Below, one piece after another: positions 45,786 through 57,777 of a stretch of 64,000 nt of DNA (position 1 is the first letter of the stretch; every line of letters starts with the position of its first letter). The stretch comes from Gymnothorax reevesii (taxonomy: Eukaryota; Chordata; Actinopteri; Anguilliformes; Muraenidae). The notes below the pieces were generated by a model. The model worked only from the letters and a program-made list of their open reading frames with translations. It was not told the DNA's origin and did no database searches. The translations under genes and the position numbers were made by a program. The DNA lies in NCBI GenBank assembly GCA_029721435.1, contig CM056573.1, forward strand, positions 154,401,947 to 154,465,946, in the 5' to 3' direction.

Positions 45786-46707
45786 AATAAGGTGTATTTC
45801 AGAATTCAGATATTACTGAGTTAGTGAGTTTTCGCCCTTATAAGGTGTAAGGTTATGAGCTCGGATGTGAGAGCGGTTAGCTTTTTATTCATATCATGTT
45901 TGGTCTTGCGTGAATGTTATAGCTGTTAAATCTGCACTTCATTTAATGCTTGGGGTACTTCGAAGAGAAATGGACAATATTGTTAACTTTATTATGGAGA
46001 AAAGGCATGTTTTGAGAGGTAACTGGTGACCAATGATGTTCCACTGCACTGATATTGATTAATTCATGCAAAACTCAACCAGAAAATCATTAGTTCATGC
46101 CGAATTTCAAGCCCCAAAAGTTTATTTGTGTTAAATATATGATTCATGTTTGATTTGACAGTTAAAAATGTTGATGGATGTCAGACTTTGGGGAGACACC
46201 TGGATAGCTGTCTAATTTGTCTCATAGCAAGCGGGTAATCTAAAATGGAATGTTAAAGATGAATTGTACTTGTGGTCAAGAAGTTTATGATCCCAGAAAT
46301 GTATAGTTTTAGGCCCCAGCAGTTTTTCAATTGTCAGCATTATTTTTTTTTTCTATTTCAATGGTGAATTCTCATGAAGATTTTTTATGTTTGCAGCCCC
46401 TTTTCTCCAACAAAATCATAAAAATAAACTATAATTTGATGGGAGTCTAAATGCTTCAAGTGTCTAGACTCAATTGAGCCAAAGTTTTCCTGTCTGTAAA
46501 GCTGCAATCTTAAATTATAAAGCCTTAAATCAGGTAACACCTAAAAAGCCAGATTTGGCTTCTGCGCAAAGGGGTTAATGCATCTTGTATGTTACCATGT
46601 ATCTTAAAAGAATGAAACAACACCAGCATTACGTTTTAACAAGTTTAATAATACATGTATGAATATTTAGGGAATAGAATTATGTATAATTAACATGAAT
46701 TAAGCTG

Positions 46708-46865
46708 CTTTCACACCGGACGCGAAACGAATTTTTCGCAAGACAGGTTACATTCAGATTCAATGCAGAGACACAAATACGCGTGTTTCGCGCGGATTCG
46801 CGTCTTTGCATTGACTTTTGAAAGTGATCTGTCTACGAAAAATTCGTTCGAGTCCAATGTGAAAG
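46708..46865. mobile_element. MITE nested in the piggyBac-type element
   Basis: About 158 bp with inverted ends of about 35 bp: left CTTTCACACCGGACGCGAAA and CGAATTTTTCG; right, reverse complemented, CTTTCACATTGGACTCGAAC and GAATTTTTCG. The interior has mirrored CGCGTGTTTCGCGCG. This type of end is common in small fish Harbinger-like MITEs; the superfamily is not certain. Confidence 0.75.
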
Positions 46866-47104
46866 GGGGTTTACTGTAAACATTCACAACGATATTTTTG
46901 GGTAAAGAAATAATTAAACAATTCAGAACAACAAAAACAACAATTAAAAACATCTATATTGATTAATACACATTCGGATTCAACATTTATATGGAATATC
47001 TTATTTATTATGAAATAATTAATCGGAACAATCACACGGATTAGAAAACAATAGGTAGGTGCTGAACTTTTTTTTTCTGATTACCTTTTTATTTACGCAA
47101 TGTC

Positions 47105-47200
47105 CATGTGTCCGAAAGTCGGACAGGGTTTTCATATAACTCCGAGTCCGACAGTCGGATAGTTTCAATATAACTTCGTGTCCGACAGTCGATTATTGTT
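47105..47200. repeat. Short tandem palindromic repeats (CCGACAGTCGG)
   Basis: TGTCCGAAAGTCGGACAG, GAGTCCGACAGTCGGATAG and GTGTCCGACAGTCGATTATT occur about 40 bp apart, separated by TATAACTYCG-type spacers. Further single versions of the motif are at about 47419 (GTGTCCGACAGCCT) and 47659 (GTGTCGGACAGTCTTG). All lie inside the piggyBac-type element. Confidence 0.7.
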
Positions 47201-48524
47201 TTTAATCTCATAAAATCTGCTGAATCTTTTAGATATTAAACGTGAATGTTTTGATCAGAGGGCTCATTTCTTCAAGATGTGTACCGAAAATTTCAATCAA
47301 AGACGAATCAGAACAACCAATGTGCTCTGCAATCAATTTATTTGGGCAATTTTTATAAATACAATGAAGTCCGTACAATGCCAGTCGGATATTAGGCCTA
47401 AATGCAAAATACTCCGTGTCCGACAGCCTAAAAAAAGAGGACGATTAGAACAGATTGATAACGAAGTAAAGAATAAAAAAAAAATTTACAACAAACAAAA
47501 CAACCAATGAACACTGCAATTAATTATTTGCGGGCCATCTTGTTTGGACGTTCTGTTTGCTGGTGATATATTTTTATTCTTTATTTCGTTATAAATCTGC
47601 TCTCATATCAATACTTTTACTTTCTGTTGTCTACCGGACATGGAGTATTTTGCATTTCGTGTCGGACAGTCTTGATCGTGCATGCAATATTTAATTCACA
47701 CTGTCAGTGGTCATGGAATTGATTTGCTCACTGACTACAAGCACTATTTTATCTCTGGTGTGGAAATGAAGCGTGAATCTGTTTGATCCATCTGACTAAT
47801 TTTCAAAAGATAGACCGAATAAAAACTGTTGTCTATCTTCAACGAAAGAAAACAGACGAATAAAAAGATCAAGAAAAGCGGATAGCTATCAATTTGCATT
47901 TTGTGAAGGTCGAACACAAACATGGCCAGGCGTAGCATTTAGTCTACTCGTAATTGTCTGCGTAGGTAACCTCCGTTCTCCTGGAGCAATTCCCACAGAC
48001 GGGTCTGACGCATCTTCAGCAGGTGACGAGCGTCTTAATTTGTGAGCAGCTTCTGCGGACCTGGCACTGCCTCCGTTTTGGTGCCAGTGTCTCCCGCTAT
48101 TGCTGGCTCAAACTTTTTGCCAGTGCTGCCCAATAAAATAATTCTAGATGGCTCTACTCTACCAACTCCTGACAGTGGCATCGGTTAGTTGCTAGGCACC
48201 CAAAAGATAATTTTTTCGAAAAAAATAAGAGCCGCAGAACTATACGGTCACTGAGACCGCTAATGGCTGTAATAGGTAGATTTGGTGGTATTTTATGCTT
48301 CGTAGGTGTAATCTATTTCAAATCAATTGCACGTTAAAATATTGACACTTTTAGGAAAAGTCAGGGACCCTCAAGGTTGTATTCTTTTATTTTGAAAAGT
48401 TATGACGCAAACAAATTTCAAAACGGTCAAAATGACCGTCATGGCAGTTCTAGTGTTAACGTCAGCTCGCTGATGTAAACCAACATCCCGAGAAGCGGTA
48501 ACTCGTCTGGTAGATGTACCTTAC

Positions 48525-48760
48525 GCTTAGGCTGTGTCCCAATTCAGAGGCTGCATCCTTTGAAGGCTACAAATCAAGACCGGTTGCGTCACAGCCGTGC
48601 GTCTCCGCCGTCTCATTTCGAAGGCTCCTTCAAATGTGGCCGAGAAATGCGGCCTTCTTTTTGCGGGCAACGAAGGCTGCAGCAGGTGGATCCTTTGCGG
48701 TCCAATCATTCCCAAGATTCATTGCGCGGTGGTTAATCCAAATTCCCAGCGAGCATGCGA
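48525..48760. mobile_element. MITE-like fragment (GGCTGTGTCCCAATTC end)
   Basis: GGCTGTGTCCCAATTCAGAG, then GCTGCATCCTTTGAAGGCTA, is a very common end of small non-autonomous DNA elements in fish, with internal AAGGCTGCAGCAGGTGGATC echoing it in reverse. No matching right end was found, so boundaries are approximate. The frames over it are not genes. Confidence 0.5.
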
Positions 48761-49335
48761 TTGTGTCTCTAAGTATTGTCTGATTCCATTCGATGTTATT
48801 ATGTTTTGCAAATTATTGCTTCATTGGTACTTAACTTCGTTAGCAGTGTGGCTCAATCGTCTACTGTCTATGATTCATCGCTGGGCTTCTGGTCTAAACA
48901 GTACGGTTATTTACCTCCTGTGCGACATAAATTCGCTGGCATTTCATGTCAGTTTTAGCCTAGCCTGGTGCCATCGCCAAATAGTGCTTATTACTAGACC
49001 ATTACGCTACATATGAGGTAAAGACGTCTGCTACAAAATTTAGTTTCCCTGTAGAAAATATTGTCGCTGACATGAAGGCTCATAATGTTTTTGGTGTGAA
49101 GTTATTTGATCTAAAAGTCAGACAAAATTAATGGGGGTGACAGGTGAAGCTACCGCTAGGTGATCATCTGCTTTCTTCCTGAGCGTTCAATTCAGCTTCA
49201 ACTTCTGGGTGCTTTCCTATCCCCTTGCATTGGACACACTTTGGAGAGGTCAGTGCAATTTGAGGTCAAGGTTCAATGCAGTTGACCTTTGGATGCAAAG
49301 CTTTGCTGACAATCAAGCTGCTTTGCGCCGCTTAA
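48761..49335. other. Unassigned sequence
   Basis: Nothing firmly recognised. Confidence 0.35.
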
Positions 49336-51606
49336 AGGTGACATAGAATCAAAAACCGTTTTTGCCTTGTCCATGTTGAATAACGGTAGTCTACCCGCAT
49401 TCAAGAACATACGAAAAGAGCTAGACATTCTGAACATCTCCGTTTCATAGAAGTTCCTCTTTTAAAAGTGACTGCCAGAAAACGGGCCAATCTGAACAAC
49501 GGATTCGTATGATGTCACCTGCATCTCACTGCCCCCCGACTTTCGTTCTGTTTCCTCCCCTTCAAAATAATTTGCATACACGTCTTAATGCAATTCCATT
49601 GCTTCTAATCCCTCAGGGTCATTCCACCTCAATTCAACAAGTGCCTCCTGCTCAACCATCAACCATTCAAGATTTGCTAGAAATTTTGACCATATAAAGT
49701 TCAATACTAAAAAACACCTCAGCCAAAATTTCAGATTGATATATTAAATACATTTGAAGAAAAAAATTCATGAACAGGGTACCCCTCTTGCTGTTTTTGG
49801 TGCATTTTGCGATTGTCGCAAATTTAGAGTGCAATATCTCAGTAAGTTTTCTAGCTAAATGCATGAAATTTTCAGCAAAGAATGACTACCACATATAGAT
49901 TGCATATGTATATTATCAATAACATTGTCTTTATTGGGACTGTGGTATGACCTTGTGAAATCTGGAAAATAAACTTGAAACTTTTACAAACCCCTATATT
50001 TATTGACTAATTAAACACAAACCAAATATGATATATTGCAAATAATTACACATCCTTTTACATAAATATATAAAATAATCAGATCAGAATTTATTAATGG
50101 GTATGATCCTTTTTTGCGGTTGTTTTTGTCATAATAAAATCGCAAAATAACATTTTTCATTAATTTTCAAATACCACGGGTATGACAAGGAGTACCAACT
50201 AAAAGAACTTATTTTCTGAAAGACCATCACACATGCTTACAAAATGTAAAATTTCATGATGGTTCTAGGACTCCAACCTCCAAAAAAATATATTTGAATA
50301 ACCCAGTTATATTGCTCACGATTCTTGTCATCATGATCATGACATTTGAGATGCTTGAACTGTTTGACTGTGCAGAGTATAGTGATTTATTTACTAAACA
50401 CCAAATGTAATAGAAAAATCTGCTTGTAACATATTTCCAACAGTGAACATGACAATAGTTATAACATATGTATATAACTATTACATCATATTTGGTTTGT
50501 TTTTAATTGGTCAATAAATATAGGGGTTCGTAAAAGTTTCAAGTTTATTTTCCAGATTTCACAAGGTCATACCACAGTCCCAATAAAGACAATGTTATTG
50601 ATAATATACATATGCAATCTATATGTGGTAGTCATTCTTTGCTGAAAATTTCATGCATTTAGCTAGAAAACTTACTGAGATATTGCGCTTTAAACTTTGC
50701 TGCATTTTAAGACTATTGCAAAATGCACCAAAAACAGCAAGGAGGGGGGGTACCTTCAAGAGTTTTTTTTTCTTTGGATATATTTAATATATCGGTCTGA
50801 AATTTTGGCTGGGCTAGTTTTCATGGTTGAACTTCACATGGTAAAAATTTGAAGCAAATCCAAGATGGTCGAGCAGGGATTTTTTTCTAAACCCGTTGAA
50901 TTGAGGTGGAATGACCCCTCAGTAAAGACAAGGGTGAGAATTCCGGAATCATAATCGATTTATGTGACACTAGTGGGGAAATCCACCATAATGCACGTGA
51001 AACGGATTAACTTGCTGCACAAGGACTTAAATTCCGCAAATTAATTCTTCAGTGGCCGTTGATTGAATACTTGCTGTGTACGACACAGGAACGTCAATGC
51101 GAGTGACTCCCTCCGAATGCGTTAGCCTTGGCAGCTCTGGTTATTACGTTTGGGGGGTACTTACCATTCAGAAATGTTTAAATCCAGCCTTTGCTGGACT
51201 GGTTCTTCCTCCAGTTCACTGTCCTCATCAGATTTGGGCTCAAACATTTAAGGCTGAATCTCTGTATATGCCATAGCTGCATGAAGTTGGTCTGTCTGTG
51301 TTCTGACGCCGGCGAGTGTTTTCCTTTTTCTCTACCGCTCTGGGCCAAGTTACATTCTTTGAAGTGGCACCAAAGCCAGCCAATCAGCGTCAAATGCTTG
51401 CATTTCATAATGAGGTTGCCAGTTAAGCCTGAAAGGTCGCCAAATAGGTGCAAAACTACATGTTCAACATCCCCCACCCTAACATAGCTTTTTGAGAGAG
51501 GTTTTTCAGAAGCTTCTGAGGAATTTCAGACCCAACCAAAATTTTGTTGTCTATGTCACATCACAGAACAATGATAAATACCCCGTTCGACCATTCTATG
51601 TCACCT
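49336..51606. mobile_element. TTAA-flanked non-autonomous element, host of a nested element
   Basis: Ends AGGTGACATAGAAT and its complement ATTCTATGTCACCT, with TTAA on both sides (49332-49335 and 51607-51610). TTAA duplications are made by piggyBac and Kolobok transposases; which one applies is open. Without the nested element at 49617-50916 it is about 0.97 kb. No transposase frame is present. Confidence 0.8.
49617..50916. mobile_element. Long-TIR fold-back element nested inside
   Basis: Ends GGTCATTCCACCTCAATTCA and its complement, flanked by CCTCAG on both sides (49611-49616 and 50917-50922). The arms are about 430 bp each and highly similar: for example TTTCCAGATTTCACAAGGTC near 50553 mirrors the left arm near 49965, and AGTCATTCTTTGCTGAAAAT near 50630 mirrors 49870-49890. 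The centre is about 430 bp of AT-rich DNA without a coding frame. A transcript through it would fold into a very long hairpin. Confidence 0.88.
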
Positions 51607-51610
51607 TTAA

Positions 51611-52770
51611 GGTTGCACCACCGTTCAACCGAGCAGTGTAGCGGCCTTCATTGAAAACAGTGGTCTTGTTCTGCGTGCTGTTGCGATTGCATGTATGGTG
51701 TTGGCCCCATTAGAGCGCATACCTTCACCAAGGTCCAGCAGTCCATCATTTATCTGGTACACACATAATTAGCGTTTATGTACCACCGCACAAGTAAATG
51801 AAAAAATTCCTGGATCCAGAATTTGATCTTGATGACTCCCAAATTGAAATCACTTCTAAATTCGGCCAAGACGCACTACTGGTAAAAATTTTATTTGAAT
51901 CTGTCCATGACTTTTTCTGTAATGTTGCCAACAAACATTGCCTACTTACCCACAAATCAAAAGTAAACATAACCTCCTTGGCAGAGGTAAAAATACATGT
52001 GTAAGCACTTGAACCATGAAGGATGAATGAGGGAATAATTTGGTAAATTTTTTAATTAGTCCACGCTTTTACTTGGACATTTGTGAGCAAAACCATGGAA
52101 GCGCTAGTTACTGCCGCTTGAGTTCAGTGCATCCAAGGTAATTCATCTGGATTGTATACATAAATACTTGCCTCACCAAAAAAAGAAAAAGAGCTCATGA
52201 TGCTTAGAATTGTGAGCTAGCACTTTTTAACCCATTTGCTGCTAATATTGGCTACCATAAAGACAAAGTGATAGCACCAAGTTACATCCTTGCATTAATG
52301 CCATTTGTTAATTTATTGGAGTCAATTCTTAACCCCTTAAGTGCTAACGTGCCCGGTACCAGGCTTGGCTGTTACGCATAATAAATACAGCATGTGTCCT
52401 AATCACGACATTGTCATGCTGCTTATCCACCTTATGCGAAGAAACTCGCCAAAAAGCTCATGTTGACCATTTTTACCTCAACTGAACACAATTCAAATAC
52501 CAAGTAAGTAACCATGTAACAAAACATAGGATAAAATTATATCAGCCCTGAGTCATTAGCATTTCTACTGAATTTGTGCTATGCATACAAATGATACCTC
52601 AAATGAAAGGGGAAAGTCAACAGAATCCAATGATATAAGCCTTGTCATTTTAAATCAACACCACACTCAAATAACAGCAGGCATACATTTTACAGTCTGC
52701 AGAGATGAGCAGAAAAGAATTCTTACCTTTTTAATAAAAAATGCTATACTAATCGCACTTAAGACCCCTC
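51611..52770. other. Unassigned sequence
   Basis: No supported gene or repeat. Short frames at about 51800 and 52580 have no domains. Confidence 0.4.
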
Positions 52771-53905
52771 TGCTGCATTTGTAAGCCCCTGGTGGGCAAA
52801 GTAATAGTCGAAATTGGCTGGATTTCGATAGGTGAGTGAAGGATCCATGGACTTGGCACCCACCTAAAAATGAGAAACTCCGAAGCAAACCTGAAGGCAC
52901 TAGAGTGGTAACGTTGTTGAATTGAAAGATTGGCAGCATTTATGGTATTTGACCTGGAAAATGGCAAAAAATAGGTCAAATTAAAAACGCGTCTGACGTG
53001 ATGAAAGGTGATCCCATGTTTCTTCAGCAAAAATTTGAGCATCGTAGCTAAAATAATAAAGAAGTTATGGCAATTTTTTTTTTTCACAATAAGCGCCCTT
53101 GTGGCCAAACTAAGTCGAAAATGGCTATAATGCAATAGGTTTGTTAAGCATGCGTAGATGTACCAGCCATTCAAAAATGAGAAACCTAGAAGCAAACCTG
53201 AAGGCGCTAGAGTGGTAACGTTGTTGAATTGAAAGATTGGCAGCATGTATGGTATTTGACCTAGAAAATGGTAAAAAAAAAAAATTGGTTAAATGAAAAT
53301 CGCTTCTGATATGTCATGAAGGGTGATCCCATGTACCTTCAGTATAAATTTGAGCGTCCTTGCTGAAATAATAAGGAAGGTATGGCAATTTTTCAATTTG
53401 CACAATCTCCCTGGTGGCCAAAGTATGATAGGTAAGTGAAGGATCCATAGACGTACCATTCACCTTGAAAAGAGAAACCTAGAAGCAAAGCTGAAGGCAC
53501 TAGAGCAGTAACGTCGTTGAATTTGAAGATCGGCAACATTTATGCAGACAACGGAGGAAAATAGGTGAAATCAAAAACGCGTCTGATTTTTGATAAAGGG
53601 GTGATCCCATGTACCTTCACTGAAAATTTGAGCGTCCTAGCTGAAATAATAATGAAGTTAGGGCAATTTTTCATTTTTCACAATAAGCCCACTGCTGGCC
53701 AAAGTAAGAGTCGAAAATGACCGGAATTTGATAGGTAGGTGAAGGATTCGTAGACGTACCAGCCATCCAGAAATGAGAAAGCTGGAAGCAAAGCTGAAGG
53801 CGCTAGAGCGGTAACATTGTTGAATTTAAAGATCAGCAGCATTTACGCAGAAAATGGAGGAAAATGGATGAAATCTAAATCGCGTCCGATATGTGATAAA
53901 GGGTG
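52771..53905. repeat. Tandem array of about 300-bp units
   Basis: Four diverged head-to-tail units. The marker GATTGGCAGCAT (and variants) lies at 52928, 53235, 53528 and 53831, spacings of 307, 293 and 303 bp. Shared blocks are GTGGCCAAA, GATAGGTGAGTGAAGGATCC, AAATGAGAAACC, CTGAAGGCRCTAGAG, GGTAACGTTGTTGAATT and GGTGATCCCATGT. Minus-strand frames repeating MLPIFQFNNVTTL are by-products of the array. Confidence 0.92.
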
Positions 53906-54127
53906 ATTCTTACTTGGTGCTTGAATAGCGCGACAATATAAACGCATAACTTGTTTGTTTGTGGCATTTTCCGAATAATTATCCGCTAAGTATTCAACAG
54001 TCATTTTCAAAGTCGTTTTCTTACAGAATCTTTGTGCCATTTCGCACGAATACTGAGAGCACAACAGTGCAGTTCGTATTTTCTTGACCCATTCCTTATA
54101 TGGGCAATCTGACCTGCAGTTTTCAGT
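53906..54127. other. Spacer
   Basis: Short stretch right of the tandem array; nothing recognised. Confidence 0.4.
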
Positions 54128-54205
54128 CTATTGATGTAGTCTTGTGGTTAGGATGCAGTGCTGCAGTCCAGACTGCCATGGTTCAAAACCCTGCCTTGGA
54201 ATATG
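54128..54205 (+). mobile_element. tRNA-derived SINE head
   Basis: TAGTCTTGTGGTTAGG (54137-54152) fits an RNA polymerase III A box, and GGTTCAAAACC (54180-54190) fits a B box. The spacing is right for a tRNA-like promoter. No cloverleaf of an intact tRNA can be drawn. The body and tail were not delimited. Confidence 0.5.
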
Positions 54206-56122
54206 TTTACCAGGGCAATCATCACATTTTTCCTCTAAATAATTGCTGGGCTTTTTGTTCTTTTTACTTATCCTTTACCATTGTTTTTACATTGCCTTTG
54301 TATTTATAATTTATTTCTTTCTTTTTTTTAAATAAATTTTTTCCAGTGGAGTCAAACTTCATTTTCTTTATATGCATCATCCTTGATTGGGAAATTGTAT
54401 AGGGTACAGGACTGGCAGAAATAATAATCAATAAGATATATTTAAAAATTCTAAAAATTAAAAAGTGGTTGTATTTGGATTGAATGTATGCCTGTAGACA
54501 TAAGTAAAATTGAATGAGTTTTAGTGTTTAATATTTGAGAAATCTGAAATGGCACACAAGGTACCTGAATTACCAATTTGGAGACGCCACCTAGACATTC
54601 CTCTCTAATTTTGCTCTGATTTACTTGATCAGAATAAACTTTGGCACAGATAATAATCAGATTCTTCGCTTTAATTTTTTAGAGGTTTCAGACTGCAACT
54701 AAATATGTTCACAAGGGTTAGAAGTAAAACTTTATTTGGTACAAAATGAGATCTTTCATTTATACGGTGTTCCATCTTCATTTACTTTGACTCCGTGACA
54801 TATGTACTGACCCATATGGCCTTACCTTTATTATGACACTAAGATTATTCAAGTGGACTAAGTAGTTGCAAAGACATACTTATTTCATATTGGGCATGCC
54901 ATTTTCAAACCAGAGGCTCAGGGCTTCAGAGGTTAAGTATCCTGATTAGTCAATAATATTGTATGGTTTATTCAATATTAAGTTGTACAAATAACTGAAA
55001 ATGAGCTTAAGCACTTAAAAATTGCCTGCTCCACTGTCCCTGTATTTTCCCAAAATCTTTAACAGTGACAGTCAGGAAAGACTGCAGCAGTAACTTTTTT
55101 AACAGAAAGCTTGGGGATTACACAGATCATTGTAGGCAATTTTGTTGTGTCAATTGTGCAGATTTGTAGATTCAGTACTCAAAGCCAAATCGAGGGTGAA
55201 TGGGCTGATCTTGTGTTCTCCACTTGCATGTCTAATAGATTGGCCGACCATGCAAGGGGCCTATATTAAACCTCACGTTTGTAAAGGGCTTCCTTTTGCA
55301 GAAATGATGAGGGGAAGTGGGAGAAGGTGTTAAAATGAGAGGATTGGACCGGGCTTAGCTTTAGATAAAGGCTGAATGAGAGCCGGTATTTTTTAGCAGA
55401 TCAGACCGGATGAAAATGCTATGGTACAGAGTCAACATTATCTATTGCCATGTCCATCTTGAAGCCTGAATTCTTATGAACCACTTTGCACAGAAACCAA
55501 ATATGGCTATTTATGTGTTACCCAATTTAAGGCTTTATAATTCAAGATCTGCGATTTAGGCACCACCCTGCTACATTGTTCACGAGATTTGTCTGAAATA
55601 TGGTGTGTGTTATCTAGAAGGCTCCCTGAGAGAATGTCCAAAATATAGTATCGATGGCGTACAGCATGTGCACATGCCATTTAATTGAAATTGATGGCTG
55701 CCTTGGGACTAACCTCTCAAAGATTGCCTGCGATTTTAAAGTTTTCGATAAAATGTACTTAATTGGACTCTTGTGAGGTACTATGTCCACAACATTTTGC
55801 CCATCTCTGCAAGGATTTGGTCAGACTCCATTCTACATGTCTTTTAGGGCAACATTTTAGAGCTCTCCTGTGGGAGCTCTTTTAAACAAGTTGCCACATG
55901 ATAGGTTTTCAACAGCGTCTAAATTTGATATCTTACACGGTGCTGAAAGGGTTCATTGCTGTTTTGTTAACTGTGCCAGTACTGCAGATCCTTGACTCTG
56001 TGGCCCAAGAGTTGAACTTCCAAACTGACTGGCTGGAGAATGCAGTCATTTCTGTGGCTGGCCTTTGGTTGACTGTTATTTCTCTCTCCATCCAAAAGGG
56101 ACATAGCGGGCGGCATGAACAG
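54206..56122. other. Intronic or intergenic sequence upstream of the SEA-domain gene exon
   Basis: AT-rich, with no recognised repeat or exon. An open frame continues upstream of the exon from 55898, but it contains acceptor-like sites (56097-56098, 56121-56122) and its upstream translation does not look like protein. Confidence 0.4.
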
Positions 56123-56246
56123 GTGACCTTTCTGACCAACAAGCAGAAGATGTCACCGAAGCGGAAGACCGGACTGGTGTTGGCCGTTGTCTTGACTCTG
56201 CTGGTTCTCGCTGCTATCGTAGGACTTCTGGTCTGGATATTTTTAT
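56123..56246 (+). CDS. Exon encoding the transmembrane anchor of a matriptase-like (ST14-type) protein
   Basis: The exon gives VTFLTNKQK, a basic MSPKRK, then the hydrophobic run LVLAVVLTLLVLAAIVGLLV and WIFL, ending in phase 1 at the donor T|GTAAGT (56247). A short basic cytoplasmic part before one membrane helix means a type II (N-in) membrane protein. VTFL before the basic run resembles the corresponding segment of matriptases. The start is uncertain: AACAG|GTG (56123) or CCAAAAG|GGA (56099) both work in phase 0, and the second would add GHSGRHEQ and has the better pyrimidine tract. It joins in frame to 58841. Matriptases are cell-surface serine proteases of epithelia. Enteropeptidase-type or other SEA-domain membrane proteins are alternatives. 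Confidence 0.6.
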
Positions 56247-57777
56247 GTAAGTACCATTCCCTCACTTCCGCTGTTTCTCAAATCCAGAACTCTGACCGAT
56301 GGCAAAAAAAAAAACTGCTCGAGTTTTTGAACGAGCTAAACTAAGTGTGCACCGTGATGTGATTGCAAATTATTGTGTGATGGGTGCTGACCTTTTTTAT
56401 AGTCTTGTAAATATTTACCAAAACTTGATTACTGGTTGCACCATCCAAGGTCTGAGGTCACTCATTAACAATGGTCTAACTGGTGCGGCTTACTAAATAA
56501 TGCAGTACTTCTTTTGTAGAATAAAAGTATCTTGCTTTTAAGTCCTGGCTTCAAAGGCTGAAATTTTATAGTCACTCCAGGTTTCCCCATTAGAGGTCAA
56601 GTTCTTCATTTTAAGGAAGAAATTATACCTGTGTGAACAAACAATACTTTTGCTGGGGTACAGTAGTGGACTTTCAATAAAACATTGCTCCTCCGCATAC
56701 ATGTATGTAAGTTTACTTGATCTATTAAAGATTAGGCTCTGTTATTTAGAACACTTTTAAAAAATGTACACTTTCCTTTATTGAATGTCCAGCCCACACT
56801 CCCAGTGACTGTTAATGTGGCATTTTTTTGGTTTAAACAAAAAGGTTGAAAGAAAACTGTGGAATTCGAGGTCCTACAAACCTAATTCTCTGTGGATATC
56901 AGTACATAGCCATCATCAATCGGTAATATAAAAAAAAAAAACTATTGAGAGTTCATGAAATATAAAATTGGAAATTATGATACACATTGAGTGCAGTGCT
57001 GAATAAGCCAAGGACTCTCGCCCCTCCCCACCCAATGCTCCATTTCTGAAGGCTGTTCTTAATTTCAATTTTAGTTAAGAAACTCTGCTGCAGTTCGGAG
57101 TATATCTAAGAGAGGAGTGAATACTCCATTGCTTTTCAATCAAGCCTGTACAGATGTATAGCTGGTTAATGCCAGAGTTATGGATGTTACATTTGGAAAT
57201 AAAATGGCAAGACAAATGGCAAATGTTTTCTCTGATATGATAAAACTATTACTGCATATTCTCATCCATCCACGTGGATGAGTGGAGAGGCAAAGGAAAT
57301 GATTACAAAAATATTTTTAAGTCACAGGGAGGAAGAATCTGCATTATGGATGTGACCCAAAAAGACAGGCCTGTAAGATTCCCAGCTGAGCATGAAAATG
57401 GCAATTTTGAAAGTATTTGTGTTATTTTTGTAAGTGGAAAAAGCAGCATTGTGGTTGTGACACCATTGCATTATGCCACTTATGTCACTTTTTTGAACTT
57501 CATTAGTGTTCATTCAGCACAGTGATACTTAGAACTAGCAGTTTTGTTAATATAATGGTCCAATTAACTTTACAATCTGAAGTACCATAGCACACAAAGT
57601 ACTTAAGTATACATCTAAAATCTTAATTTGGGGAATAAGTAACCTCACCTTTTCATGCTTAGGCTAACTTTACAATGGAATTGCCCAGCTTTAGCATTTA
57701 TGATTATATTTCACCCTTAATTAAAGGGCCAAATGAAATGGGAGAAAGTGCACAACTTGGCCTTATCTAAGCCTCAT
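56247..57777. other. Intron of the SEA-domain gene, left part
   Basis: No exon or repeat recognised. A 14-bp perfect palindrome, CATCCACGTGGATG, with a CACGTG E-box core lies at about 57267-57280. Confidence 0.5.

Larger units (their letters stand above)
44499..48455. mobile_element. Non-autonomous piggyBac-type element
   Basis: TTAA lies on both sides (44495-44498 and 48456-48459), the target duplication of the piggyBac superfamily. Left terminus CACTAGAAGCGCC; right terminus, reverse complemented, CACTAGAACTGCC. A second copy of the terminus (ACTAGAACTACCATGAACGG) lies 25 bp inside the left end and matches the right end better. Each end carries a subterminal hairpin: AACGGTCATTTGGACCGTT at about 44541-44559 and ACGGTCAAAATGACCGT at 48423-48439. 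At 3957 bp it is long enough for a transposase, but no long frame is present, so it is decayed or was built from other sequence. Confidence 0.85.

Noticed and set aside
48514..49016. Frames of 89 and 139 codons
   Set aside because: They start in a MITE-like end and have no domain.
52749..53246. 165-codon minus-strand frame with repeated MLPIFQFNNVTTL
   Set aside because: The repeat comes from the about 300-bp tandem array, and the frame is broken in the other units.
54128..54205. A functional tRNA gene
   Set aside because: A and B boxes are present but the arms do not pair into a cloverleaf; a SINE head is the better explanation.
57267..57280. Palindrome CATCCACGTGGATG as a regulatory site
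   Set aside because: A 14-bp palindrome with an E-box core is plausible as a binding site, but one such match in 64 kb is not evidence of function.
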